A DNA stretch of 64,000 nucleotides, from NCBI GenBank assembly GCA_913045315.1, contig CAJWQJ010000008.1, positions 1-64,000 of the forward strand, in the 5' to 3' direction. The stretch is from an uncultured Chloroflexota bacterium. GTDB taxonomy: Bacteria > Chloroflexota > Dehalococcoidia > Lucifugimonadales > UBA1127. Below the pieces are notes generated by a model that was not told the origin of the DNA, searched no databases, and saw nothing but the letters and a program-made list of their open reading frames with translations. Each line of letters starts with the position of its first letter. The stretch's first letter is position 1. The translations under genes were made by a program, and so were the position numbers. Of the stretch, positions 29,042 to 38,316 are shown piece after piece.

Positions 29042-30148
29042 ATGAAACGTTATCTTTACATGTTCGCACTTACCCTCAGCGTTTTCGCACTTATCGGCTG
29101 TTCAAGTGATCCTGAAATAGTTGAAAAGATTGTTGAGGTTGAGGTAGAAAAGATTGTTGAGGTTGAAAAAGACCCAGGTAAGCTAGTTATTTATTCTGGA
29201 AGAAAAGAATCTCTAGTTGGACCAATAATTGATCAATTCGCTGACGCGACTGGAATTGAAGTAGAAGTAAAATATGGTTCTTCAGCACCTATTGCCGCTC
29301 TACTTATGGAAGAAGGGGACAAGAGCCCTGCTGATATTTTCTATGCTCAAGATCCAGGTGCCATTGGTTCAGTTGAAAGCATGTTACAGCCAATAAGTGA
29401 CTCAATACTTACAAAAACCACTACTTCGGATGATGGTAAAACTGAAACCAGTGCTCTAGTTCCTGATTGGGCTAAGTCACCATCTAATTTATGGACTGGT
29501 ATTACTGGTAGAGCTCGTGTAGTTGTATATAACACTGCTACAGTGACTGAAGCTGATTTACCTGACACCATGACTGGATTCTGTGATGCTAAATGGAAAG
29601 GCCGAATTGGTTGGGCTCCAAGCAATTCATCCTTCCAAACAATGATTACTGCTATGAGAGCAGAATGGGGAGAAGCACAGACTAAGCAATGGATTGAATG
29701 CATCCGAGACAATGATGCATCAGTATATCCAAAAAATACCCCTCAAGTTGAAGCTGCAGCAAAAGGGGAAATTGATGTTGGATTTGTAAATCACTACTAT
29801 CTTTACAAGTTTGTATTGGATAAGAGTGAGGGTGATCAATTCAAAGCTAGAAACTATCATCCAAGAACAGCTGGACCAGGTTCAATGGTAATGGTTTCTG
29901 CAGCAGGCATCCTTAAATCATCTGAAAACAAAGCAAATGCTGAAAAATTCCTTGAATTCATGCTTTCAGGTGTTAGTCAAAATTATTTCGCAAACTCAAC
30001 AAGAGAATATCCTCTTATTGATGGCGTAAAAACTCATCCATTGTTAACACCAATGAGTGAAATCAATAAACCCGGAGTAACATTAGCTGAGCTTCAAGAT
30101 ATAGCTGGCAGTGCAAAGCTACTTACTGATGCCGGTGTCTTAGACTAA
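29042..30148 (+). CDS. Iron(III) ABC importer substrate-binding lipoprotein (FutA/FbpA type)
   Basis: 368 aa. Signal peptide with lipobox LIGC, followed by a charged spacer repeating EKIVEVE, then a class II binding fold: KLVIYSGRKESLVGPIIDQF, DIFYAQDPGAIG, TGITGRARVVVYNT, GFVNHYYLYKF. The paired Tyr (HYYLY) and the YSGR start are typical of ferric-iron-binding FbpA/FutA proteins. GGAG is about 11 nt before the ATG. First gene of an operon with permease and ATPase, behind the promoter at 28965-28993. Confidence 0.92.
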   Translation: MKRYLYMFALTLSVFALIGCSSDPEIVEKIVEVEVEKIVEVEKDPGKLVIYSGRKESLVGPIIDQFADATGIEVEVKYGSSAPIAALLMEEGDKSPADIFYAQDPGAIGSVESMLQPISDSILTKTTTSDDGKTETSALVPDWAKSPSNLWTGITGRARVVVYNTATVTEADLPDTMTGFCDAKWKGRIGWAPSNSSFQTMITAMRAEWGEAQTKQWIECIRDNDASVYPKNTPQVEAAAKGEIDVGFVNHYYLYKFVLDKSEGDQFKARNYHPRTAGPGSMVMVSAAGILKSSENKANAEKFLEFMLSGVSQNYFANSTREYPLIDGVKTHPLLTPMSEINKPGVTLAELQDIAGSAKLLTDAGVLD

Positions 30149-30167
30149 TTAACAAAGGAAGTTAAAT

Positions 30168-30311
30168 ATGGAAGCATACTGCTTTAAATGCAGAAAAAAA
30201 ACAGAAATGAAAAATACTGTTGCGGCAACTTTAAAAAATGGTAAGCCAGCAACAAAAGGATCATGTGCAATATGTGACGCAAATATGTCACGTATTGGGA
30301 AGCACAGTTAA
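30168..30311 (+). CDS. Small zinc-ribbon protein (DUF5679-like)
   Basis: 47 aa: MEAYCFKCRKKTEM…TKGSCAICDANMSRIGKHS. Two CxxC pairs (C5/C8 and C33/C36) form a minimal zinc ribbon, and the overall pattern EAYC.KC……A…NG.PA..G.C..C…M.RIG matches the small DUF5679 proteins as I recall them. AAGGA is 9 nt upstream of the ATG. It lies 19 bp after the iron-binding protein gene in the same operon; function unknown. Confidence 0.85.
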   Translation: MEAYCFKCRKKTEMKNTVAATLKNGKPATKGSCAICDANMSRIGKHS

Positions 30312-30320
30312 GGATTCAAA

Positions 30321-30404
30321 ATGTTAATTGGAACTATTATCAGAATGACATCTTGTACAATACTTACAGGAATCATTCTGGTAGTAGTTCATAAGATTCA
30401 ATAA
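30321..30404 (+). CDS. Possible 27-aa single-span membrane peptide
   Basis: ATG at 30321 with AGGA about 7 nt upstream, reading MLIGTIIRMTSCTILTGIIL and six further residues to TAA. It would be one hydrophobic helix. It fills the gap between the zinc-ribbon gene and the permease gene with 9-bp spacings on both sides, as a real operon member would. Length is too short for confident calling. Confidence 0.35.
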   Translation: MLIGTIIRMTSCTILTGIILVVVHKIQ

Positions 30405-30413
30405 AATGATACT

Positions 30414-31955
30414 ATGAGACTACTATACATATCTTGTTTGCTTGTTTCCCTATTCATTCTAATCCCAATTCTTTATATATCTATTCACATTTTCAATTCT
30501 TTTGAATCTTTTATTCAGCATTTATGGCGATTCAACACAATAACTCTAACATTCAATACAATTCTTCTTATTATTTCAGTAGTTACAGCCTCAGTAATTA
30601 TTGCTGTGCCTTCAGCAATAATTACAATTAAATCCGATCTCCCTTTTAAAAAACTATTACGTGTTTTATTAGTAATGCCTATCGTATTCCCAAGTTATAT
30701 ATATGCACTTATATTCATCCTAGCATTTGGGCCAAAAGGTTTGGGTCAAAAAATATTATCAAATATCGGAATTGAAACCATACCTTCAATATACGGATTC
30801 TGGGGAACTTTTTTATGCCTAACATTCCTTTGTTTTCCATATATTTTTATAAGTGTTTCTGCTTCAATCATGAAAATCGATTCAAGTTATGAGGAGGCAG
30901 CAAAAAGTCTAGGAAAGTCAAATTTGTTCACCTATAAAACCATTTTATTGCCACTATTAAAACCATCTATAATTGCTGGCTCTATACTTGTAGGGCTTTA
31001 TGTAGCAAGTGATTTTGGAGCAGTTTCGCTACTGCATTTCAGAACATTTAGCTCAGTTATATATAATCATTATGAGACAATCCAAAGGGGTACAGCTGCA
31101 AGTTTGTCTTCAATAATAATATTCATAGGAATAATAGTTCTTTGGTTTTACAAAACTACAGGAAATTCTGAAACACAATACAGAGCTAATGCTGCAGTTC
31201 CGAGACAAGGAAATATAATATTATTAGGAAAATACAGATGGCCTATAGCAACTTTATTTATGTTGTTTATTGGGATTACTCTCATTATTCCTGTATGGGT
31301 TTTATTCTCCTGGGCATATGAATTTACAACTAATTACAATCAAAATTTTAAAATTATATACGCATTTAATTCCATTTATGCTTCACTTCTAGGAGCTTTA
31401 GCAGTAGTGATAATTTCTATCCCAATAACAATATTAATTATTGCAAAAAATAACATGTGGACTCGATTTATTGAGAAAGCTTCATATACTGGATTTGTAT
31501 TGCCTGGAATAGTAGTAGCTTTATCTGTGGTATTTATTGGTATAAATTACCTTACACCTATTTATCAAACCATGACAATTCTTTGTATAGGGTATCTGAT
31601 TTTATTCCTCCCTGTTTCAATTGGAGTTTTAAAACCTGTTCTATTACAAATCAATCCCAAACTAGGAGAATCTGCTAAAACTCTGGGTGCATCAAATTTG
31701 AGAATTTGGAAGAACATCAGCATCCCTTTAATGGCACCAGGTTCATTTGCAGCTTTTGCAATACTATTTATGTTAATCATGAAAGAACTTCCAGCAACAT
31801 TAATTTTAGCTCCACTAAATTTTGGAACTCTTGCAACAAGCATTTGGACTCATTCGACTGAAGCTAATTTTGGAGATGCGGCTATTTATTCATTAATTTT
31901 ATTGCTAATCACTGGTACGCCTATGTTCATTTTACTCAATCGAGGAGTAAAATAG
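30414..31955 (+). CDS. Iron(III) ABC importer permease, fused two-domain (FutB/FbpB type)
   Basis: 513 aa, two homologous six-helix halves. Each carries an ATPase-contacting EAA loop: EEAAKSLGKSNLF…LLPLLKPS near residue 165 and GESAKTLGASNLR…SIPLMAPG near residue 420. Such double permeases are usual for ferric-iron importers. It is the membrane channel for the binding protein upstream and the ATPase 29 bp downstream. Confidence 0.92.
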   Translation: MRLLYISCLLVSLFILIPILYISIHIFNSFESFIQHLWRFNTITLTFNTILLIISVVTASVIIAVPSAIITIKSDLPFKKLLRVLLVMPIVFPSYIYALIFILAFGPKGLGQKILSNIGIETIPSIYGFWGTFLCLTFLCFPYIFISVSASIMKIDSSYEEAAKSLGKSNLFTYKTILLPLLKPSIIAGSILVGLYVASDFGAVSLLHFRTFSSVIYNHYETIQRGTAASLSSIIIFIGIIVLWFYKTTGNSETQYRANAAVPRQGNIILLGKYRWPIATLFMLFIGITLIIPVWVLFSWAYEFTTNYNQNFKIIYAFNSIYASLLGALAVVIISIPITILIIAKNNMWTRFIEKASYTGFVLPGIVVALSVVFIGINYLTPIYQTMTILCIGYLILFLPVSIGVLKPVLLQINPKLGESAKTLGASNLRIWKNISIPLMAPGSFAAFAILFMLIMKELPATLILAPLNFGTLATSIWTHSTEANFGDAAIYSLILLLITGTPMFILLNRGVK

Positions 31956-31984
31956 GTTCTTATTAATATCCCATGAGGTGACAA

Positions 31985-33064
31985 GTGGACTTTGAGTCGC
32001 AATTACCTGTTATACGCTGCATAGGAATAGGTAAAACTTACGCAAATGAGAAAGAAGCAGTTTTCAATATCGACCTAACAGTAAATCACGGCGAAATATT
32101 AGTTCTTCTAGGTCCTAGCGGTTGCGGAAAAACTACTCTCCTACGACTTATTGCTGGTCTAGAAGAACCTACTTCTGGAACACTCTCAGTAGGCGGACAA
32201 GTAATGTCAATGCCAGGGAAATTCATACAGCCAGAAAAAAGAAAAGTTGGAATGGTATTTCAAGATTATGCACTATTTCCTAATATGAATGTAAGAAAAA
32301 ATATTGAGTTTGGAATTCATGGAAACCAAAACTCGTCACATAGGACTGAAGAAGTCATGAGATTAGTTGGATTAAGTGAGCTGGGAAACAGGATGCCATA
32401 TCAACTTTCCGGTGGTGAACAACAACGTACAGCTCTTGCCAGAGCACTAGCCCCCAACCCATCCGTAATCTTATTTGATGAGCCATTATCTAATTTAGAT
32501 GCAAATCTGAGAATAAAAGTTCGCGCAGAAATAAAACAAATCATAAGTGAGACGAAAGCTACTTGCATATTTGTTACTCACGATCAAGAAGAAGCAATGT
32601 TCTTAGCTGATAGAATTGCAGTAATGAATAACGGTAGAATTGAACAAATCGGAACCCCTGAAGAAATCTACAATAATCCTCTAACACAATTCGTTGCCCA
32701 AGCAATGGGCCCAGCTTGTTTCATAGATGCCTATATTGCCGACTCCACTCTTAAATCAGAGCTAGGAATTTTTGTTACTGAAGGAACGGAAAAGCAAATA
32801 GGAAATTTTCAAATTCTAATCAGGAGTAATCACTTAGTACAAACTCAAGATAATTTAAACTCTAATGCAACGGTAATTTCAACTGAATTTAGAGGATCTC
32901 ATTATTCATACACAATGCAACTTCAATCTAAAAATATGGTTGAGTTCCATACCCCGACTAAAGCATTTGAAAATGGACAATCCATAAACTTAACGCTAAA
33001 AAAGGATTTACTATATCATCTATATATAGACAATAAATACTCCGAAACTATTGAGATATCATGA
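31985..33064 (+). CDS. Iron(III) ABC importer ATPase (FutC/FbpC type)
   Basis: 359 aa starting at GTG 31985 with GAGGTG upstream. Walker A LLGPSGCGKTT, Q-loop FQDYALFPN, signature LSGGEQQRTALARAL, Walker B ILFDEPLSNLD, H-loop FVTHDQEEA. The C-terminal ~120 residues form a TOBE-like regulatory domain. Last gene of the operon; the next gene ftsK has its own 102-bp upstream gap, in which I see no clear terminator. Confidence 0.94.
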   Translation: MDFESQLPVIRCIGIGKTYANEKEAVFNIDLTVNHGEILVLLGPSGCGKTTLLRLIAGLEEPTSGTLSVGGQVMSMPGKFIQPEKRKVGMVFQDYALFPNMNVRKNIEFGIHGNQNSSHRTEEVMRLVGLSELGNRMPYQLSGGEQQRTALARALAPNPSVILFDEPLSNLDANLRIKVRAEIKQIISETKATCIFVTHDQEEAMFLADRIAVMNNGRIEQIGTPEEIYNNPLTQFVAQAMGPACFIDAYIADSTLKSELGIFVTEGTEKQIGNFQILIRSNHLVQTQDNLNSNATVISTEFRGSHYSYTMQLQSKNMVEFHTPTKAFENGQSINLTLKKDLLYHLYIDNKYSETIEIS

Positions 33065-33166
33065 TTTTCATCTTGGGAGCAAATTTATAGGGAACCTGCA
33101 GAAGGGTTCATACGTTGAATTATTAGTATAGTAACAGTCTGTTAAGTATCACCAAAAGGAACAATC

Positions 33167-35608
33167 ATGTTTCATTCAAAAGATAAATCAAAGAGCTTAA
33201 ATGAATTGGACTCTTTTGTAGCCTACAAACAACTAAAAAGTAGTAGTCGCTATAGTTATTCAAGCATAGCAAAAGGTATTTTATTACTCTTACTATCTTT
33301 AGGATTAGCAATTTCAGATTTTATTATATGGCCCTACATAGGTTATGGAATAGCAATATTGAATTTATGGGCAATCGCTACTTTATGGCTAATATTTACA
33401 AAACCCAAAATAACTGTTCAATACTGGAATGCCGTTTTGGGCTCACTATTTCTTACCATTCCGATTATAGGGGTCCTAGAAATTTACCAGCAAGGAACAG
33501 GTGGGGAATTTGGAGAAATTCTATTTGAGAATTCTTTTAAACTGGGAATTACTTCCTGCCTAATTTTAGCAATTTTTTCCGTATATCTTATTGTCCCAAG
33601 AAGATTAACCTCTATTTGCATAAAATTTGCCCATTGGATGCTTTGGTTTTACTCTAAATCACTTCCTGTAGTTGTGCGGTTATATTTAACCACAAAACTT
33701 ATAGCAAAATATTCATTTCAAGCTTGTAAACAAATCTATGCAATTTCGTATAGAATCGCATCTGCTCTTTACAAGAATTACCCAAAATTCCCTGTTCATA
33801 AAACAATAACTATGCCAATACAATTCTTTATCGGCAAAATCAAGAATAGGAATTTAAATAATCCTCAAGTTACCCATGACCAATACAATAAACCAATTGA
33901 GTTGCAACAAATCAACACATTGGAACCTGATATCATTGAGGATAGTTACATTAATGATAATTCGAATTTCATTGACCATGATGAATTTGAACATCTTTCT
34001 AATTCATCTTACTCAGATAATGATAACGAACATCTTATAGATACAGATTCATATTTAGAAGATATAGAATCACCCTTAGGTGAAATTTCACAACCTTTTA
34101 AACAAGCCAATTGGAAAACCCCTCCGTTCGAAATACTCAGAGTGATAGAAAAAAGATGGGTTTCTGAAGAAGAGAATAGAGAAACGGCGACAAAAATAGA
34201 AACTGCTATGAAAGAATACAACATTGAGGTAACTATCGACCAGATCCGACCAGGACCTGTAGTAACTCAATACGGACTGATTCCAGGGTGGATCAGAAAA
34301 TACAAGGATGAAAAGGTTGTGAATACAGATGGCTCCTACGCTTTGGATGAAAAAGGCAAACCAATTACCAGTAAGGTGGAAGAAAAGACAAGAATAAAAG
34401 TTTCTAGTGTATTGGCTAGAGAAAATGATCTTGCACTAACATTAGCGGCATCAAGCTTACGATTTGAAGCCCCAGTTCCAGGAGAAAATTTTATCGGCCT
34501 TGAGGTGCCAAACTCTCAAGCCAGCCTAGTCAATTTACGTTCTATTCTTGAAAGTAACACCTTTCAAAAATTCAAGAAAACTGCTGAACTTCCTGTAGCT
34601 CTAGGTCAAGGAAGCGGTGGAGAACCTGTAGTAGCTGACTTAACAGAAATGCCACATCTTTTAATTGCTGGTGCAACAGGAAGTGGAAAAAGCGTATGTA
34701 TGAACACAATGATATGTTCATTATTAATGGAAAAAACCCCAATGGAAGTCCAAATGTACATGATTGATCCAAAAAGAGTTGAACTAACACCTTATGAAGG
34801 ATTACCTCACGTATCTGGACCTGTTTTAGTTGAAGTTGAAGATTCTGTCCCGACGTTAAAATCCATTTTAGCTGAAATGCAAGCCCGATATAAAAAATTT
34901 GCAAAGGCCGGAGCACGGAATATTGTAACTTACAATAAGAAATTTTCTGACCAAACCGAAAAGATGCCTTATATTCTTGTTATTATAGATGAATTGGCTG
35001 ACTTAATGATGACTGCTCCTGGAGAAGTTGAATCAACTCTAGCAAGATTAGCGCAACTAGGAAGAGCCACTGGCATACATCTCGTGATAGCAACACAAAG
35101 ACCTTCAGTAGATGTCTTGACAGGATTAATTAAAGCAAATATTCCGAGCAGAATAAGTTTTGCTGTGGCATCACAAATTGATTCTAGAACAATCCTTGAT
35201 GGCGGAGGTGCAGAAAAACTTCTAGGAAAGGGAGATATGCTCTATCTTCCCGGAAATGCTCCTAAGCCCAAACGATTACAAGGGGGATTCATATCAGATG
35301 AAGAAGTTGAAGAAATCGTAAATCATTGGAAGCAACAACACGGAATAGTGCCAAAATTTATAATGCCTTCAACAAAGATTGAGAATGCCCATATTGAAAA
35401 TCATAACCTACTAGATGAATTCGAAAATATTGATCAGGATTTAGCTCAAGCAATTAATTTAACAAAAATCCATAGTAGAATTTCAGCTTCACTTATTCAG
35501 CGAAAACTCGGGATAGGATTTACAAAAGCTTCTGATTTATTAAATAAATTAGAAGGTAAAGGATTAGTTGAATCAGGAGATCCTGGAAAATCAAGAAAAG
35601 TTTTATAA
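33167..35608 (+). CDS. ftsK: DNA translocase FtsK/SpoIIIE
   Basis: 813 aa. N-terminal membrane segments (about four helices, residues 25-145), an acidic Asn/Glu/Asp-rich linker, then the alpha/beta motor: IEVTIDQIRPGPVVTQYGL, Walker A AGATGSGKS, Walker B VIIDELADLM, ATQRPSVDVLTG. The C-terminal gamma winged helix (SRISASLIQRKLGIGFTKA) reads KOPS-like polarity sequences. It pumps chromosome DNA at division. The linker is short compared with E. coli FtsK. Confidence 0.95.
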   Translation: MFHSKDKSKSLNELDSFVAYKQLKSSSRYSYSSIAKGILLLLLSLGLAISDFIIWPYIGYGIAILNLWAIATLWLIFTKPKITVQYWNAVLGSLFLTIPIIGVLEIYQQGTGGEFGEILFENSFKLGITSCLILAIFSVYLIVPRRLTSICIKFAHWMLWFYSKSLPVVVRLYLTTKLIAKYSFQACKQIYAISYRIASALYKNYPKFPVHKTITMPIQFFIGKIKNRNLNNPQVTHDQYNKPIELQQINTLEPDIIEDSYINDNSNFIDHDEFEHLSNSSYSDNDNEHLIDTDSYLEDIESPLGEISQPFKQANWKTPPFEILRVIEKRWVSEEENRETATKIETAMKEYNIEVTIDQIRPGPVVTQYGLIPGWIRKYKDEKVVNTDGSYALDEKGKPITSKVEEKTRIKVSSVLARENDLALTLAASSLRFEAPVPGENFIGLEVPNSQASLVNLRSILESNTFQKFKKTAELPVALGQGSGGEPVVADLTEMPHLLIAGATGSGKSVCMNTMICSLLMEKTPMEVQMYMIDPKRVELTPYEGLPHVSGPVLVEVEDSVPTLKSILAEMQARYKKFAKAGARNIVTYNKKFSDQTEKMPYILVIIDELADLMMTAPGEVESTLARLAQLGRATGIHLVIATQRPSVDVLTGLIKANIPSRISFAVASQIDSRTILDGGGAEKLLGKGDMLYLPGNAPKPKRLQGGFISDEEVEEIVNHWKQQHGIVPKFIMPSTKIENAHIENHNLLDEFENIDQDLAQAINLTKIHSRISASLIQRKLGIGFTKASDLLNKLEGKGLVESGDPGKSRKVL

Positions 35609-35649
35609 AATGACAATTAATTACAAAAAGAAATTAAAGTGAAACTAAT

Positions 35650-37398
35650 ATGGTAAGAGGATTTATAGACGTAGTAAGTGCAGTTTTTGGGCGTCAAGGA
35701 GAATTCTTAGATTCTAACTCTATGGTTCAAGATGTATGCTTGGTATGTTCTTTAAATCTCGTTGATAAAGAATTACATCAACAATATCGCATATGCCCTC
35801 AATGCAGATTTCATTACAGCGTTACACCTCGACAACGAATTGAACTCTTAACTGACCCAAAAACATTCAAAGAAAAATATAAAAACATAAGCTCATTAGA
35901 TCCTCTCGGGTTCAGCAGTAAAATAACATACCGGTCAAGATTATTTAATGATCAAAAAAGAACAGGCTTAACAGAAGCGGCAATAATAGGTGAAGCAAAA
36001 ATTCAAGGAACTCAAGTTGTACTTAGCATTCTTGATTTCAGTTTCTTAGGTGGTGGAATGGGGTCTGTTGTAGGAGAAAAAATTGCCCTAGCATGTGAAT
36101 ATGCTATCCAAAAAGATCTTCCACTTGTATCGGTTATTACTAGTGGTGGAATTAGACTGCAAGAAGGAGCCTTATCATTAATGCAAATGGCAAAGGCTGC
36201 AGCAGCTACTAATAAATTACATAAGAAAGGATTGCCGTATCTTGCGATATTAGCTAATCCAGCTACTGGCCAAGCATATGCTAGCTTTGCTAACTTAGCT
36301 GACGTCATCCTCGCTGAACCTGGGGCATTAATAGGACTTGCTCCACTAAGATCATTACAACAAATGGAAGGAGAACCTCTTCCTCTTGAGGCCCATAACG
36401 CTGAATCGCATTTAGCTAATGGCATGATTGATGGTGTTGTTGAAAGAGTTGACCTTAGCAACACAATAGGTACATTCGTAAAGTTATTAAGTAGTCCAAG
36501 AATACATTCAAAGGTTCTTAAGCCTAGGAATCGAAAAGAATCAGCTAAACAACGACCAGAAGCTTGGGAAGCTGTCCAAAGGACAAGACACCCTAATAGA
36601 CCAACCACTAGGGATTATATTGAAAAATTATTCGCTCAATTTATAGAAATCCGAGGAGACCGCCTAACTGGTGATGACCCTACAGTAATTTGTGGCTTAG
36701 CTGAATTAACTGGAAAAACCATAGTCTTAATAGGCCAACAAAGAATCAACAAAAGACCGGATCAACAAAATTATATAACTCCTTCAGGTTTTCATAAAAT
36801 CAGACGGGGGTTAACAATAGCTAATAAATTTTCTTTGCCAGTAATTACTTTCATTGACACCTCTGGTCCATCTATGACTCTCGAGGCAGAACAAAAAGGA
36901 ATAGGGCCTGCAATTGCACATACCAGTTCAGCAATACTTGATATAAACGTCCCAACTATAGCCTTAATAATAGGTGAAGGTGGTAGAGAAGGTGCACTTG
37001 CATTAAGTATGACAGATACCGTTTTAATGATGGAAAATGCTATTTATACTCCTGTCTCTCCAGAACAGGCTGCAAATCTTATGTATCGCGATTCCACACG
37101 TGTTTCTGAAGCTGCCCATTCGCTTAGATTGACCGCTAGAGATGCAAAGGAAATGAATATAATTGATAAAATTATTGCAGAACCTGAAGGAGGAGCACAT
37201 ACCGATATAACGAAAACTTCAACAACAATACAGGAAAATCTAATTCGAGAAATCGCACTGATTCAAGGATCCTCAATGGACAAGCTAATTAGCAAAAGAT
37301 ACAAGAAGTTTAGAAATATGGGTGCATATACCGACCATTTCCAATCAGCTGTAGCACGTGAAATAACCTTACTTAGAGAATCTAACAAAAAGAAATAA
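35650..37398 (+). CDS. accDA: Acetyl-CoA carboxylase carboxyltransferase, fused beta-alpha subunits
   Basis: 582 aa. The AccD half has the zinc ribbon C30/C33/C49/C52 and carboxyltransferase motifs (SGGIRLQEGALSLMQM, ANPATGQAYASFA). From about residue 310 the AccA half follows: DYIEKLFAQFIEIRGDR, FIDTSGPSMTLEAEQKG, IIGEGGREGALAL, MENAIYTPVSPEQAA. In E. coli these are separate genes; here they are joined in one frame. It transfers carboxyl from biotin-carboxyl carrier to acetyl-CoA. accB and accC are not in the window. Confidence 0.93.
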   Translation: MVRGFIDVVSAVFGRQGEFLDSNSMVQDVCLVCSLNLVDKELHQQYRICPQCRFHYSVTPRQRIELLTDPKTFKEKYKNISSLDPLGFSSKITYRSRLFNDQKRTGLTEAAIIGEAKIQGTQVVLSILDFSFLGGGMGSVVGEKIALACEYAIQKDLPLVSVITSGGIRLQEGALSLMQMAKAAAATNKLHKKGLPYLAILANPATGQAYASFANLADVILAEPGALIGLAPLRSLQQMEGEPLPLEAHNAESHLANGMIDGVVERVDLSNTIGTFVKLLSSPRIHSKVLKPRNRKESAKQRPEAWEAVQRTRHPNRPTTRDYIEKLFAQFIEIRGDRLTGDDPTVICGLAELTGKTIVLIGQQRINKRPDQQNYITPSGFHKIRRGLTIANKFSLPVITFIDTSGPSMTLEAEQKGIGPAIAHTSSAILDINVPTIALIIGEGGREGALALSMTDTVLMMENAIYTPVSPEQAANLMYRDSTRVSEAAHSLRLTARDAKEMNIIDKIIAEPEGGAHTDITKTSTTIQENLIREIALIQGSSMDKLISKRYKKFRNMGAYTDHFQSAVAREITLLRESNKKK

Positions 37399-37416
37399 GC
37401 AGCATATCGTTTACTA

Positions 37417-38280
37417 TTAATTAATAGTATCTAATAAACGTGCTGCTGAATCATAATCCCTTCTTCCTCCACGATAAATTGGTGGAACTACATATAAACC
37501 CCGAACTCCGAAGTCAAGATATGATTGAACTTGATTAATAGCGTAAGGCAGCATGTCTTCATCTGATTCAATCGCTTTTTCTAAATTTTTTGGAATCTCC
37601 CCTAATCTCAATCCATTCTTAACAAGGATTTGAATCCCCCAAAAAACAGGAACCTGTAAATCATTATCGAACTCCATCTGATAACGAGAGAAAAACTTTT
37701 CAAAAGTGATGAAGTCGAACGTTGGCTGGGAAATAAAAAAACCTGCACCAGCTTGTATTTTTTTTCGCATCAACAATAATTCTCTATCTATATCATTATT
37801 TAAGTCGATTGTAGCTCCAATACAAATTGAAGATAAGGAAGGTAATTTTGAACCTCTATTATCTAACCCATAATTCAGCTGATTACTATCATATATTAAT
37901 TCTGACGGCTTCTGATTATGTACTGGTAAAACAAAATCAAGTTCCTTTTGAGAAAAATGATCACCATATAAAACTATTGCATTTTCTAGTCCGAGCATAG
38001 AAGCAGACATCATGCGAGTTCCTAATGCTAATTTATTCATATCCCTAGTAGCAGTACTGAAAATAACATCAATACCATATCTTTCTTTTAACATATGTGC
38101 ATAAACTAATGAATCTACACGTGGTATCTTCCCTGGATTATAAGCTATGGATAAAAAATCCGGATTAAGATTTTGAAAATTATCCAAAGTTTTCAAATTA
38201 GTATCCCGCGGGGGACTAACATCAACTATAGATACGAAGGATTTATTATTATCATTATATGTTGTATCAACTCTCGACAT
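37417..38280 (-). CDS. Methylenetetrahydrofolate reductase-like protein
   Basis: 287 aa TIM-barrel of the MetF family: FVSIVDVSPPRDTNL (family E..PP), PDFLSIAYNPG, FSTATRDMN (T.RD.N), NAIVLYGDH (L.GD), and KIQAGAGFFISQPTFD (Q..FD). The catalytic Glu of MetF, normally in the first motif, appears replaced (VDVSPP). It follows the LLM oxidoreductase gene on the same strand, 36 bp away, so it could serve C1 metabolism or a related flavin reaction. Called by family, not by reaction. Confidence 0.75.
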   Translation of the reverse strand: MSRVDTTYNDNNKSFVSIVDVSPPRDTNLKTLDNFQNLNPDFLSIAYNPGKIPRVDSLVYAHMLKERYGIDVIFSTATRDMNKLALGTRMMSASMLGLENAIVLYGDHFSQKELDFVLPVHNQKPSELIYDSNQLNYGLDNRGSKLPSLSSICIGATIDLNNDIDRELLLMRKKIQAGAGFFISQPTFDFITFEKFFSRYQMEFDNDLQVPVFWGIQILVKNGLRLGEIPKNLEKAIESDEDMLPYAINQVQSYLDFGVRGLYVVPPIYRGGRRDYDSAARLLDTIN

Positions 38281-38316
38281 TTTCGATATTCTTATAATTA
38301 ATTTTACCCATTAGCT

